Made by a program: the position numbers and the translations under genes. DNA of 52,818 bases from positions 1-52,818 of the forward strand of contig MEDT01000043.1 of assembly GCA_001724175.1 (NCBI GenBank). Direction: 5' to 3'. How positions within the stretch are numbered: the stretch's first letter is position 1; each line of letters starts with the position of its first letter. The notes below the pieces were generated by a model, which was given only the letters and a program-made list of their open reading frames with translations, was not told where the DNA came from and did not search any database. This DNA comes from Cytophagaceae bacterium SCN 52-12 (GTDB lineage: Bacteria > Bacteroidota > Bacteroidia > Cytophagales > Spirosomataceae). This document shows, in pieces, positions 9,850-18,718 of the stretch.

Positions 9850-10203
9850 ATGGAATACCTTCTGATTTTTCTGATCGGCCTGCTTTATTCGAGCGGCATC
9901 TACCTGATGCTCCGGAAGAGCATGGTCAAGCTGCTCCTGGGGCTTATCCTGTTGGGCAACGGGGCCAATATCCTGATATTCCTCATGGGAGATATCGCGA
10001 AGGGCCAGCCGCCCATCATCCCCCGCGACGCAAGCATTTTCACCCAGATGTACGCAGATCCTGTACCGCAATCGCTGATCCTTACTGCTATTGTCATCAG
10101 CTTCGGCCTGCAATCATTTGCCATTATCCTGCTGAAAAGAGTTTACCAGATGACGAAATCAGATAACCTGGATACACTGAATACCCACGAGATCGATATA
10201 TGA
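9850..10203 (+). CDS. mrpC: Mrp/Mnh Na+/H+ antiporter subunit C (NuoK-like)
   Basis: A 117-residue, three-helix membrane protein homologous to NuoK of complex I. MEYLLIFLIGLLYSSG starts the first helix. The ATG at 9850 is preferred over an in-frame TTG at 9832 because the latter overlaps the mrpB stop and only adds a non-conserved hexapeptide. The stop codon overlaps the mrpD start by four bases (ATGA), indicating translational coupling. Confidence 0.94.
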   Translation: MEYLLIFLIGLLYSSGIYLMLRKSMVKLLLGLILLGNGANILIFLMGDIAKGQPPIIPRDASIFTQMYADPVPQSLILTAIVISFGLQSFAIILLKRVYQMTKSDNLDTLNTHEIDI

Positions 10204-11702
10204 CCGATAATCTTCTCATATTACCCATTTTCGCTCACCTGCTCACGGCAATTCTCCTGATCTTTGCCTGGAGCCATATCAATCTACAGCGGGTAATCAG
10301 CTTATTCGGCCATTTTATGGCGCTCGTTCTGAGCCTTCATCTTTTCAGCAAGACCTGGAAGGCCGGTATCCTGACCATGCAGGCCGGCGGATGGAAAGCG
10401 CCTTTCGGCATTACTTTCGTTTCGGACACGTTCAGCGCCACGTTCGTGGTCCTGACCGCAATTGCCGGCCTGGCAGTCGGTATTTTCTCTACCGTCAGCG
10501 TAACCAAGGCCCGGATGCAGTTCGGCTACTTCGCCATTTCACACTTCCTGATGATGGGGCTGAACGGCGCCTTTCTTACGGGCGACATTTTCAACCTGTA
10601 CGTATGGTTTGAAATCGTGATTATTTCTTCCTTCGTACTGATGACGCTGGCGGGGAAAAAGCCGCAGATGGAGGGTGCCATCAAGTACGTCGCCATGAAC
10701 ATGCTGGCCTCTACGGTTTTTCTTACGGCGATAGCGATCCTTTACGGCCTGACCGGCACCCTGAACATGGCAGATTTATCGCTGAAAGTAGCCCAGATCG
10801 AGAAAAAAGAGCTTGTCAGCGTCACTTCCCTTCTCTTTTTTGTCGGCTTCGGTATCAAATCGGCGGTATTTCCCCTGTATTTCTGGCTGCCGTCGTCCTA
10901 CCACACGCCTCCTTCCGCCATCGCCGCGACGTTCGGCGGATTATTGACCAAGATGGGGGTGTATGCCATGATGAGGACTTTCACCCTGGTTTTCGTACCC
11001 GACGCCTTTACCCAGCATGTGCTGATCGCCTGCGCTATCCTGACCTTGTTTACGGGTGCAATGGGCGCCCTTAACAAAACCAGTATCCGGAGAATGTTCT
11101 CTTATCTGATCATCTGCCATATCGGGTTTATGATAGGAGGACTGGGGCTGCACACGCATGTGGCGCTGGCTGCCGTCGTTTTTTATCTCATACATGATAT
11201 AATCGTCAAAACCAATCTTTTCCTGGCTACGGGGATTATCCATAAAATAAGGGGAAGCACCGATATCAGGAGGCTGGGCGGCCTTTATGAAGAATACCCG
11301 AAGCTCTCGCTGCTGATGGCGATTATTTTCTTTTCAATGGTGGGAATCCCGCCCTTATCCGGATTCTGGCCCAAAATAGGTCTGTTCCAATCCAGCCTCG
11401 ACCAGCGGTCATATATTTTGCTGGCTGCATTTATACTGGCAAGTTTTTTCACGCTTTATATAATCGCCAAAATGTGGTCGGAGGTATTCTGGAAAGACCT
11501 CCCCAAACGGCCTGAAGAAACGAACGAATTTACCGAGCTGCCGTTTTTCAAGCAAACGTTGCTGATAGTGCCGGTTGTCGGCCTGGCCCTTGTATCGCTT
11601 TATATCGGACTGGGAGCCGAAAATATCATGATAATTTCAAACCGTATCGCAACCAATATGATAGACACAGGCTATTACCTGGATGCGGTGCTAAACAAGT
11701 AG
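10200..11702 (+). CDS. mrpD: Mrp/Mnh Na+/H+ antiporter subunit D
   Basis: A 500-residue polytopic protein of the NuoM/NuoN/MrpD antiporter family and the second ion-translocating subunit of the complex. The conserved TM5 glutamate is Glu138 in Y-V-W-F-E-I-V. The K-S-A-V-F-P-L-Y-F-W-L-P block near residue 220 holds the TM7 lysine of the proton path. Length matches canonical MrpD. The gene overlaps mrpC by four bases and is followed by mrpE after a 4-bp gap. Confidence 0.95.
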   Translation: MTDNLLILPIFAHLLTAILLIFAWSHINLQRVISLFGHFMALVLSLHLFSKTWKAGILTMQAGGWKAPFGITFVSDTFSATFVVLTAIAGLAVGIFSTVSVTKARMQFGYFAISHFLMMGLNGAFLTGDIFNLYVWFEIVIISSFVLMTLAGKKPQMEGAIKYVAMNMLASTVFLTAIAILYGLTGTLNMADLSLKVAQIEKKELVSVTSLLFFVGFGIKSAVFPLYFWLPSSYHTPPSAIAATFGGLLTKMGVYAMMRTFTLVFVPDAFTQHVLIACAILTLFTGAMGALNKTSIRRMFSYLIICHIGFMIGGLGLHTHVALAAVVFYLIHDIIVKTNLFLATGIIHKIRGSTDIRRLGGLYEEYPKLSLLMAIIFFSMVGIPPLSGFWPKIGLFQSSLDQRSYILLAAFILASFFTLYIIAKMWSEVFWKDLPKRPEETNEFTELPFFKQTLLIVPVVGLALVSLYIGLGAENIMIISNRIATNMIDTGYYLDAVLNK

Positions 11703-11706
11703 GTTT

Positions 11707-12183
11707 ATGATCAGGCAGTTTATGCTCAATCTGATGCTGACGTTCGTATGGGTCGCGCTTACAGGCGACCTCAGCTTCGTCAATTTCTGGTTTGGTTTTG
11801 CCCTGGGTTTTTTCATCCTTTACATCAAGGAAAAGAACGACGGCGATGTCAGGTATTTTGTCCGGGTTCCGAAAATTATCGGTTTCCTGCTGTATTTCTT
11901 CTACGAAATGATCAAGGCCAACCTGCAGGTTGCCTACGATCTGATTACCCCGAAATTCTTCATGAAGCCGGGCATCGTCAAATACCCGCTATCGGCCAGG
12001 AACGAATTCGAGATCACCATGCTCTCCAACATCATATCCCTCACGCCGGGCACGCTCATACTCGATGTCAGCGCCGACAACACCGTGCTGTACATCCACG
12101 TTATGTACCTGAAAGACCGGGATAAATTCGTCCGTCGCACCAAAGAGAAAATAGAGAATCGTCTTTTAGAGATTTTAAGATAA
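11707..12183 (+). CDS. mrpE: Mrp/Mnh Na+/H+ antiporter subunit E
   Basis: A 158-residue protein with two or three N-terminal membrane helices and a cytoplasmic C-terminal domain. The family signature is visible in S-N-I-I-S-L-T-P-G-T-L-I-L-D-V (about residues 110-125). It is an accessory and assembly subunit of the Mrp complex. Its TAA stop shares one base with the mrpF start (TAATG). Confidence 0.94.
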   Translation: MIRQFMLNLMLTFVWVALTGDLSFVNFWFGFALGFFILYIKEKNDGDVRYFVRVPKIIGFLLYFFYEMIKANLQVAYDLITPKFFMKPGIVKYPLSARNEFEITMLSNIISLTPGTLILDVSADNTVLYIHVMYLKDRDKFVRRTKEKIENRLLEILR

Positions 12184-12452
12184 TGTTAAACAACTATCTG
12201 CTTTTTGGGATACTGCCTGTTTTGTCGATATCGGCGATATTGGTCTTTATAAGATTTCTGAAAGGTCCCTATACCCTCGACAGGGTGGTGAGCCTGGACT
12301 TCCTGATCAACATAGGGATCGGGATCATCGCGATCTACAGCATCGTTACAGATCATTCGGCATTTCTCGACGTAGCGATGATCCTGGCCCTGATCGCCTT
12401 TCTCGGAAGCATAGCATTTTCATATTACCTGGAGCAACGAGGAAAACGATGA
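12183..12452 (+). CDS. mrpF: Mrp/Mnh Na+/H+ antiporter subunit F
   Basis: An 89-residue protein with three membrane helices. K-G-P-Y-T-L-D-R-V-V-S-L-D after the first helix is the MnhF signature (usually G-P-t-x-x-D-R-v-v-a-l-D). It is a small membrane subunit of the Mrp complex. It overlaps mrpE by one base and mrpG by four. Confidence 0.94.
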   Translation: MLNNYLLFGILPVLSISAILVFIRFLKGPYTLDRVVSLDFLINIGIGIIAIYSIVTDHSAFLDVAMILALIAFLGSIAFSYYLEQRGKR

Positions 12453-12844
12453 TGGATATTATTATTATGGCAATGACCTCGATCGGGACCCTGTTCATAC
12501 TCATCGCTGCGGTCGGCCTTATACGCATGCCCGATTTTTTCCTGCGGCTGTCGGTCACCATCAAGGCCGCTACGCTGGGCCTGGGATTTATTATGGGCGG
12601 TACGGCGCTCTATTTCCTCGAATTTTCCGTTACGGCCAAAGTTACCGCGATCATTTTTTTCCTTCTTATCACCGCGCCGGTATCGGGACACATGATCGGG
12701 AGGACGGCCTATTTTACAGGCATGAAGCTCTGGAAAGGCACTATCCTGGATGAGCTCAAAGGCAAATATGACCGGAAAACCCACTCGCTGACCAGCGACG
12801 GCGACGATCCTTCCGAAAGGACTCCGCCGGTGGATGAACTATAG
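12449..12844 (+). CDS. mrpG: Mrp/Mnh Na+/H+ antiporter subunit G
   Basis: A 131-residue protein with three membrane helices (about residues 1-90) and a hydrophilic tail. G-L-I-R-M-P-D-F-F-L-R-L-S-V-T-I-K-A is the MnhG signature near residue 25. It is the last gene of the operon. Its TAG stop (12842-12844) lies at the foot of a strong hairpin that may end the transcript. Confidence 0.94.
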   Translation: MMDIIIMAMTSIGTLFILIAAVGLIRMPDFFLRLSVTIKAATLGLGFIMGGTALYFLEFSVTAKVTAIIFFLLITAPVSGHMIGRTAYFTGMKLWKGTILDELKGKYDRKTHSLTSDGDDPSERTPPVDEL

Positions 12845-12847
12845 AAT

Positions 12848-12867
12848 CCCCGGAATGAATTCCGGGG
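12848..12867 (+). repeat. REP-like palindrome after mrpG
   Basis: Perfect arms CCCCGGAA and TTCCGGGG flank the loop TGAA. TAG before and CTA after extend the stem beyond an AAT bulge. It lies three bases after the mrpG stop and could also protect or terminate the mRNA, although no T-run follows. Confidence 0.6.
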
Positions 12868-12937
12868 CTACAATATCGCCGATCCTGACGGATCTGACAG
12901 GCGCTGATAAGTGCCATAGGTACGGCTCATTTTGTAA

Positions 12938-12957
12938 CGGCGGATTTCAATCCGCCG
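12938..12957 (+). repeat. REP-like palindrome, second copy type
   Basis: Perfect arms CGGCGGAT and ATCCGCCG flank the loop TTCA. The architecture (8-bp GC-rich arms, 4-base loop) equals the hairpin 90 bp upstream, though the stem sequence differs. Confidence 0.55.
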
Positions 12958-13184
12958 CAGTAGCGCAGTATAGGCCGATCCTGGCAGATCTGCCGCCACT
13001 GCCGGTCTTAGCGCCGCCCGCCGGAAAAAATCGGGCCCCAAAGGGTATTTCATAGCAAAAGCGTGATTTTCTGTATATAATTCAGGCAAATTCCTATTAC
13101 AGCTAAAATTTCAGCCGGTCGTAATGCCGGCTGCCGCACACTTTGTATCGGTTTTTCTTAATTTGAAATCTAAAAATCCATTTG

Positions 13185-13739
13185 ATGGACGGGACACTTA
13201 GTGAGCAGGAACTGTGGATTGCTTTCCGGCAGGGAGAAGAGGAAGCGTATACCATTCTCTACAAACGGCACATCAAGGCCATGTACCGCTACGGCATGAG
13301 CCTCGTCCCGGTTTCTGAAGACTTCGTCCTGGACTGCATTCACGACGTATTTACGGAGATCTGGTTCAAGCGGGAAAGACTCACTACGCCGGATAACGTA
13401 AGGCATTACCTTCTTAAATCGCTCAAAAACAGGATCCTTCACCTCCTGAAACGAAAAGAGCGCCCCTCGCAATCCCTTTCACAGGATGATTTCGACGATC
13501 TCTGGCCCGAGCCGTCTGCCGAAGAGATATTCCTTGAAAAGGAATCGTCGGCAAATAACGAGGCCCTGGTCAGGAAGCTGATCATACAGCTTCCGCACCG
13601 CCAGCAGGAAGCGCTCCGGCTCCGGTTCGTGGAAAACCTGGATTACGGCCAGATCGCTGATATGCTTTCCGTCAACCGCCAGTCGGCCCAGAACCTGGTA
13701 TTCAGGGCGGTCGACAAACTGAGGAAGTGGCTTTTGTAG
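13185..13739 (+). CDS. ECF RNA polymerase sigma factor
   Basis: A 184-residue sigma-70 family protein of the extracytoplasmic-function class. Region 2 covers about residues 22-90 (Y-T-I-L-Y-K-R-H to L-K-S-L-K-N-R-I), and region 4 about 125-180 with the helix-turn-helix N-L-D-Y-G-Q-I-A-D-M-L-S-V-N-R-Q-S-A. The ATG at 13185 is preferred to a TTG one codon upstream. The FecR-type anti-sigma gene follows directly and then susC/susD, so this sigma most likely directs transcription of the locus when SusC signals substrate uptake. Confidence 0.93.
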   Translation: MDGTLSEQELWIAFRQGEEEAYTILYKRHIKAMYRYGMSLVPVSEDFVLDCIHDVFTEIWFKRERLTTPDNVRHYLLKSLKNRILHLLKRKERPSQSLSQDDFDDLWPEPSAEEIFLEKESSANNEALVRKLIIQLPHRQQEALRLRFVENLDYGQIADMLSVNRQSAQNLVFRAVDKLRKWLL

Positions 13740-13740
13740 A

Positions 13741-13800
13741 GTTGAAAGTTGAGAGTTGAAAACGGGAATAACTTTCAACTTTACATTTTCAACTTTCAAA
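13741..13800 (+). repeat. AACTTTCAAC-type intergenic inverted repeat
   Basis: GTTGAAAGTT (13741-13750) is the exact reverse complement of AACTTTCAAC (13770-13779). A further AACTTTCAA copy sits at 13791-13799 and GAGTTGAAAA at 13752-13761. The same word family forms a longer hairpin at 51344-51420. It fills the gap between the sigma and FecR genes, so a TTG start of fecR inside it is unlikely. Confidence 0.65.
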
Positions 13801-13850
13801 CTGAGTATGATTACCGCCGTCTGGTCATCTACGGTAAAACACAGCTCATT

Positions 13851-14975
13851 TTGGACCAGAACTACGAAAGTTACGGTATTTCAGACTTTGTCTCGGACGA
13901 TGATTTTCTCCGACATCACCTGTTCCCGACCGAAGCGTCGACCATACATTGGAATGCCTGGCTGAGTAGACATCCTCATAAAAAAGAGGAATGGGAACAG
14001 GCGTCGAAGCTTCTCGAAGCGGTACGACTAGGATTAAGCGACTATGCCCGCACTTATCTCTCGGAAGAAGCTGAGAACCAGCTTCTCCGGAGAATCCTAG
14101 AGACTAATGCCCTGCTTACCCGGGAAGCGGGTCCCTCACCTGTACGGCAGCTGCGCAGCAGGTGGATCAGCTATGCAGGCGTCGCCGCAGCGGTTGCGCT
14201 GATCATAGCCGGGTGGGCGGTGTTCGACAAAAGCCGGCCGCACGCCGACCGCTACCGGCAGCTTACCGAAAGCCACGCCGGCCTGCTTGACGAAAAGATC
14301 AATACCGGCAGCGAGCCCATAACTGTTTTACTACCCGACAGCAGCAGCGTCAACCTGTCGCCCGGAAGCCGGATAAGCTTTAGCAAATCATACGGAACAG
14401 CCGAAAGAGTGGTCTACCTTTCAGGCGGGGCAGAATTCGATGTGACCAGGAATCCGGCAGCCCCGTTCCTGGTATATGCCAATGAGATCGTGACCCGGGT
14501 GCTGGGTACGCGCTTCACCGTAACCGCTTTCGAAAGCGACCGCGACATTACCGTCCGCGTAGCCACCGGGAAAGTATCGGTATACCGCAACGGGGCATTG
14601 ACCGGGACTGAAGGGAAAAAAGGCGTGCAGCAGGAGCTGGTTCTGATACCTAATCAGCAGGCTGTATTCGTAAAGGCAGTGGAGTTGTTCAGCAAATCGC
14701 TGGTTCCGGAGCCGGAGGTAGTGATCCCCTCGAAAAAGACGCAGCCGTCCTTCGTCTATAACGAAACACCGGCGGGCGATGTCTTTGCCGACCTTCAGGA
14801 CGCCTATGGGATCGAGATCGTATACGATGCGGAAGCGCTGAGCAGCTGCCAGCTGACGGCCTCGCTTTCTGAAGAATCTTTCGAGGAGAAACTGGATATC
14901 ATCTGCAAATCGATATCGGCGGCGCACCAGGTGGTCGACGCCAGGATCATCATTACGGCAAAAGGATGCAAATAG
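13851..14975 (+). CDS. FecR family anti-sigma regulator (DUF4880/FecR/DUF4974)
   Basis: A 374-residue membrane regulator. A cytoplasmic N-terminal part with W-L-S-R-H-P (about 45) should bind the ECF sigma factor. One membrane helix (about 108-127) follows. The periplasmic FecR domain comes next (V-L-L-P-D-S-S-S-V-N-L-S-P-G-S), with a C-terminal STN-like DUF4974 (about 300-374) that contacts SusC. No in-frame ATG exists near the N-terminus. The TTG at 13851 fits the usual beginning of these proteins (D-Q-N-Y-E-S-Y); a TTG at 13749 would start inside a repeat. The order sigma-FecR-SusC is the standard transmembrane signalling arrangement. Confidence 0.88.
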   Translation: MDQNYESYGISDFVSDDDFLRHHLFPTEASTIHWNAWLSRHPHKKEEWEQASKLLEAVRLGLSDYARTYLSEEAENQLLRRILETNALLTREAGPSPVRQLRSRWISYAGVAAAVALIIAGWAVFDKSRPHADRYRQLTESHAGLLDEKINTGSEPITVLLPDSSSVNLSPGSRISFSKSYGTAERVVYLSGGAEFDVTRNPAAPFLVYANEIVTRVLGTRFTVTAFESDRDITVRVATGKVSVYRNGALTGTEGKKGVQQELVLIPNQQAVFVKAVELFSKSLVPEPEVVIPSKKTQPSFVYNETPAGDVFADLQDAYGIEIVYDAEALSSCQLTASLSEESFEEKLDIICKSISAAHQVVDARIIITAKGCK

Positions 14976-15079
14976 GCAGCCTTCCGGTACCAGGACTCTC
15001 ATTCATTTATAACCAATAACCCGTCACTCCCAGCCTTCTATGCCTATGAAAGAAAATTAACTCCCCAAAAATCAGAAAA

Positions 15080-15104
15080 GCAACGGTGTTGGTGCCACCG
15101 TTGC
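15080..15104 (+). terminator. Hairpin between fecR and susC (terminator or attenuator)
   Basis: Arms GCAACGGTG (15080-15088) and CACCGTTGC (15096-15104) pair perfectly around a 7-base loop, followed by CATTTT. The short T-stretch makes it a moderate intrinsic terminator. Its place 105 bp after fecR and 95 bp before susC suggests that it separates the regulator and transporter transcripts or tempers read-through. Confidence 0.5.
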
Positions 15105-15198
15105 CATTTTAACGTGCTCCATACATCCGCGTAGGACCGGGTGCAGGGAGGTATTTGTCCGATTTTCACTCTTTTTCGAACAAAATCATTTCAAAAAT

Positions 15199-18100
15199 AT
15201 GAAACAACTTAACCGTTTACTAATCCAGTGTATGAAAATATCATTGGTACAAGTAGCGCTAGCCTGTGTGTTTATAGGCGTTTCCTGGGCTGAAACGCTT
15301 TCAGCCCAGGAACTGCTTCAGCAACGCCTCTCCATTAATGTCAGCAAACAGAAGATGAAGACGGTGCTGAGCGAAATCGAACGGCAGACAACCGTCCGGT
15401 TTTCGTATAGTCCCCAGGTCATCCGCTCCGGGCAGCCCGTCACTCTGAACCTTACCGACAGGCCATTAAACGAGGTCCTCGAAAAATTGCTGACGCCGCT
15501 TCAGATCAGGTACGAGCTGTCGGGAAAACAGGTCATCCTCTCGCGTCAGCCTGAAGAAACCTTACCCGCCGGGGAAGAGTCCGTCATCACGCTTCCGCCC
15601 ATACAGACCATATCAGGCAAGGTTACGGATGAAAAAGGCGGAGAGCTGCCGGGCGTAAGCATCCTGATCAAAGGTACGCAGCGCGGAACCACCACCAGCG
15701 ACAAAGGCTTGTTCAGTATTGAAGTCCCCGACGAGAATGCGGTACTGGTGTTTTCATTCGTGGGATACGTGACCGAGGAGATAGCGGTAGGCTCCCGGAA
15801 TTCCATCAACGTGGCGCTCAGGGTAGACGAAAAATCGCTCGAGGAGGTAGTGGTAGTAGCATATGGCACGCAAAAGAAAACATCGGTCACGGCGGCGGTG
15901 GTTTCCCTGAAAGGTGATGAGGTCGCGAGAGTGCCTACCGCCAACCTGAGCAACAACTTCGGGGGCAGGCTCTCGGGCGTCATTGTCAAGCAGGGATCAG
16001 GCGAACCAGGCCGCGACGGATCCAATATCTTCATCCGGGGCATTTCTACAACCGGGTCAAACGAGCCGCTGCTCATCGTGGACGGTATCCCCAGGAGCTT
16101 TCAGCAGCTGGATCCCAACTCCATAGAATCTTTTACGGTCCTGAAAGATGCAGCTGCCGTTGCGCCCTACGGTGTGGCCGGGGCTAACGGCGTAGTGCTG
16201 GTCACTACCAAAAAAGGGCAAACCGGGAAACCGACCATTACCTATAATGGATATGTGGGCTTTCAGAACCCTACTATCCTGCCCGAATATGTGAATTCCG
16301 TCGAATACGCTACGCTGAAGAATGAAATCGCGCGCAGCCAGGGATTGCCGGTGCCGTACAACGATGAAGCAATGAGAAAGTTCGCCGACGGGTCGGATCC
16401 GGACGTCTACCCCACTCAGAATGTGCTCGATTATGCCATCAGCAAGAATTCTCCGATGACTTACCACAACCTGGAAATGACCGGCGGTACCGACAGAATG
16501 AAATACTACGCAGGTTTTGGCTATCTCTATCAGCGGGGGATGTGGAATACCACTTATTCCAACCGTTACAATATTAACCTGAATATAGAAGGCAAAGTCA
16601 GCAAATATACTACCGTCTCACTCGGCATAAACGGACGGATCACCAGCAGGCATTATCCCAACTCCGACCAGCCCTCCAACGCCACATCGCGCATCATGGA
16701 GCTGATGGCCTATGCCCAGCCTGAACGGGGGCCGGTCGTATTCAGCAACGGGATGTACGGGAGCTCCGTAATGCCGGCCATTTTCGAGTCGGGATACCTG
16801 AAAGACCGCAACAACGGTATTTTCACGCAGCTGAATGTCCGCCAGGAAATCCCTTTCGTCCGGGGACTGAGCCTGAAAGGCACCATCGCCTATGACCCCA
16901 CCTTCACCAGTACAAAAGGATGGTCGATCCCCATGTCGATCGGGAAGATCAACACAAGCGTAACTCCCTATGAAATCACAAAGAGCGGCTTTGGCACTAC
17001 CAAACCTAATCTTTACCATAATGCCGATCAATCGGAGCAGTTCATCTACCAGGCTGGATTCGATTACCTGAAATCTTTTAAAAATCATAACCTCAGCGTC
17101 CTCGGCCTTTTTGAAGCCAAAGCCTACAACTATTGGTCAGTAGGAGTCTCCCGCAGGAACTTTGACCTGTTTATCGACGAGATCAATATGGGCAGCTCCA
17201 CTGCTACCGACATGACGACAGCGGGCACTTCCAGGCAGTCCCGGCAGGTAGGCCTGGTCTATCGCGTAGCCTATGACTACGCCGGGAAATACCTGCTGGA
17301 AGCCAGCGGACGCTATGACGGGCACTATTACTTCGCCCCTTCGAGCCGTTTCGGGTTCTTCCCGGCAGTTTCGGCCGGCTGGAGGATCTCGGAAGAAAAT
17401 TTTCTTAAGGACAACGCCATGTGGCTCGACAACCTGAAAATAAGAGCCTCATACGGGGAAGTCGGAGCGCTGGCGGGCAGCGCCTTCCAGTACCTGAGCA
17501 CCTATAACGTTTCGGGGCCCGGCTACGTCATCAACCGCAACGCCGTCCCGATCGTTACCGAACGGTCGGAGCCCAATATCAGTATCACCTGGGAAAGAGC
17601 ACGCAAAACCGACGTCGGCCTCGAAGCTTCTCTGTTCAAGAACCTGATCAACCTGGAGATCGACTATTTCTATGAGAAAAGGTCGAACATGCTGGTAAAT
17701 CCTGACGTCGTCACTCCTCTCGAATATGGTATCGGGCTAAGCCAGGTCAACGCCGGTATTATGGAAAACAGGGGCATCGATCTTTCTGCCGGCTTCAATT
17801 ATCGTCCTTCCAAGGATTTCCTTGTCCAGCTTAACGGCACATTTACTTTTGCTAAAAACAAGCTGCTGCAGACTTTCGAAAATACCGTCACCTACAATAA
17901 CCCCAACCGGAGAAGAACAGGGCGCCCGCTGAACACCCAGTTCGGGTATCACGCGATCGGCTACTTCCAGCCCGAAGACTTTGACGACAAAGGAGCGCTC
18001 AGGGAAGGCATCCCGGCTCAGCCCTGGGGTGCGGTCAGGCCCGGCGATCTTCGTTATGAAGATGCAAACGGCGACGGCAAGATCGACGTCAACGACGAAG

Positions 18101-18588
18101 TGGCCATCGGGGATGCGAACCAATCGCCCAGGATCATCTATGGCTTCTCGCCCAGGCTGCAATATAAAAACTGGTCGCTCGACCTGCTTTTCCAGGGCTC
18201 GGCCAAAACCCACCTGTACCACAGGAGCGAAATGGCATGGGCATTTTATAACGGCCAGAATGCCTACAAGGAAAACCTCGATTACTGGACACCGGAGAAC
18301 CGTGATGCCGCCCACCCGAGGCTGACTGCCGCACCCAATACAAACAACACGCAGATGTCCTCCCACTGGATGCGCAATGCCGCTTACCTGCGTGTCAAAA
18401 ATGCGACGCTGAGCTACCGCATACCGGACGCGATTGCAGGAAAAGCAGGGATGCATAACGTCAGGGTATATGCTTCCGGGCAGAATATCCTTACCTGGAG
18501 CAAGCTGCTCAATTGGGACCCGGAATCTACCCACCGCAGCTACCCGCAGCAAAAGGTGATTTCGGTTGGGCTCAATCTTAGTCTTTAA
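15199..18588 (+). CDS. SusC/RagA-type TonB-linked outer-membrane transporter with STN domain
   Basis: An 1129-residue TonB-dependent transporter. A signal sequence ends near A-E-T-L-S-A-Q. An STN domain (about 45-115) is present, the part that signals to FecR. A carboxypeptidase-D-like beta domain follows (about 138-215), with the plug (E-E-V-V-V-V-A-Y-G-T-Q-K-K, about 215-345) and a 22-strand barrel to the C-terminus. It imports oligosaccharides or similar ligands across the outer membrane with its SusD lid, which follows 130 bp downstream. The STN domain fits regulation by the upstream sigma/FecR pair. The ligand cannot be inferred from SusC alone. Confidence 0.96.
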   Translation: MKQLNRLLIQCMKISLVQVALACVFIGVSWAETLSAQELLQQRLSINVSKQKMKTVLSEIERQTTVRFSYSPQVIRSGQPVTLNLTDRPLNEVLEKLLTPLQIRYELSGKQVILSRQPEETLPAGEESVITLPPIQTISGKVTDEKGGELPGVSILIKGTQRGTTTSDKGLFSIEVPDENAVLVFSFVGYVTEEIAVGSRNSINVALRVDEKSLEEVVVVAYGTQKKTSVTAAVVSLKGDEVARVPTANLSNNFGGRLSGVIVKQGSGEPGRDGSNIFIRGISTTGSNEPLLIVDGIPRSFQQLDPNSIESFTVLKDAAAVAPYGVAGANGVVLVTTKKGQTGKPTITYNGYVGFQNPTILPEYVNSVEYATLKNEIARSQGLPVPYNDEAMRKFADGSDPDVYPTQNVLDYAISKNSPMTYHNLEMTGGTDRMKYYAGFGYLYQRGMWNTTYSNRYNINLNIEGKVSKYTTVSLGINGRITSRHYPNSDQPSNATSRIMELMAYAQPERGPVVFSNGMYGSSVMPAIFESGYLKDRNNGIFTQLNVRQEIPFVRGLSLKGTIAYDPTFTSTKGWSIPMSIGKINTSVTPYEITKSGFGTTKPNLYHNADQSEQFIYQAGFDYLKSFKNHNLSVLGLFEAKAYNYWSVGVSRRNFDLFIDEINMGSSTATDMTTAGTSRQSRQVGLVYRVAYDYAGKYLLEASGRYDGHYYFAPSSRFGFFPAVSAGWRISEENFLKDNAMWLDNLKIRASYGEVGALAGSAFQYLSTYNVSGPGYVINRNAVPIVTERSEPNISITWERARKTDVGLEASLFKNLINLEIDYFYEKRSNMLVNPDVVTPLEYGIGLSQVNAGIMENRGIDLSAGFNYRPSKDFLVQLNGTFTFAKNKLLQTFENTVTYNNPNRRRTGRPLNTQFGYHAIGYFQPEDFDDKGALREGIPAQPWGAVRPGDLRYEDANGDGKIDVNDEVAIGDANQSPRIIYGFSPRLQYKNWSLDLLFQGSAKTHLYHRSEMAWAFYNGQNAYKENLDYWTPENRDAAHPRLTAAPNTNNTQMSSHWMRNAAYLRVKNATLSYRIPDAIAGKAGMHNVRVYASGQNILTWSKLLNWDPESTHRSYPQQKVISVGLNLSL

Positions 18589-18718
18589 CAGCCATGAGCT
18601 GTTAGGTTTAAGGTTTTAGCAGCACACAAGCGGTCCGCCGCCGCGGTGGGGCCGCCCAGGCCGGCCGATGAATGAAGCTAATACCTAACAGCTAATCGCT
18701 CAAACCTTTTATATAGAC
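18589..18718 (+). repeat. Intergenic AGCCATGAGC-type repeat between susC and susD
   Basis: This spacer carries CAGCCATGAGCT (18589-18600) and an inverted pair, AGCTGTTAGGT near its left end and ACCTAACAGCT near its right end, that could fold across the gap. Related AGCCATGAGC words occur in the spacers before the TolC-like gene (37319) and before yqgE (45451). Such a structure between susC and susD could influence their relative expression, which is inference. Confidence 0.45.

Larger units (their letters stand above)
12845..13184 (+). other. Gene-free intergenic stretch with REP-like palindromes
   Basis: A 340-bp region between mrpG and the ECF sigma gene without a believable ORF. It holds two hairpins (12848-12867 and 12938-12957), each with 8-bp perfect arms and a 4-base loop. 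It also holds two related 21-bp segments (12878-12898 and 12974-12994) that begin GCCGATCCTG and contain GATCTG. The mixture of short palindromes and imperfect direct repeats resembles REP/BIME elements. A promoter for the downstream sigma gene must lie here, but no convincing consensus was found. Confidence 0.6.

Noticed and set aside
12834..13089. Small ORFs on both strands in the mrpG-sigma gap
   Set aside because: They run through palindromic repeats and overlap mrpG; no family or start signal supports them.
13749..13850. N-terminal extension of FecR from a TTG at 13749
   Set aside because: The first codons lie in the AACTTTCAAC repeat and the added residues are unlike FecR-family N-termini.
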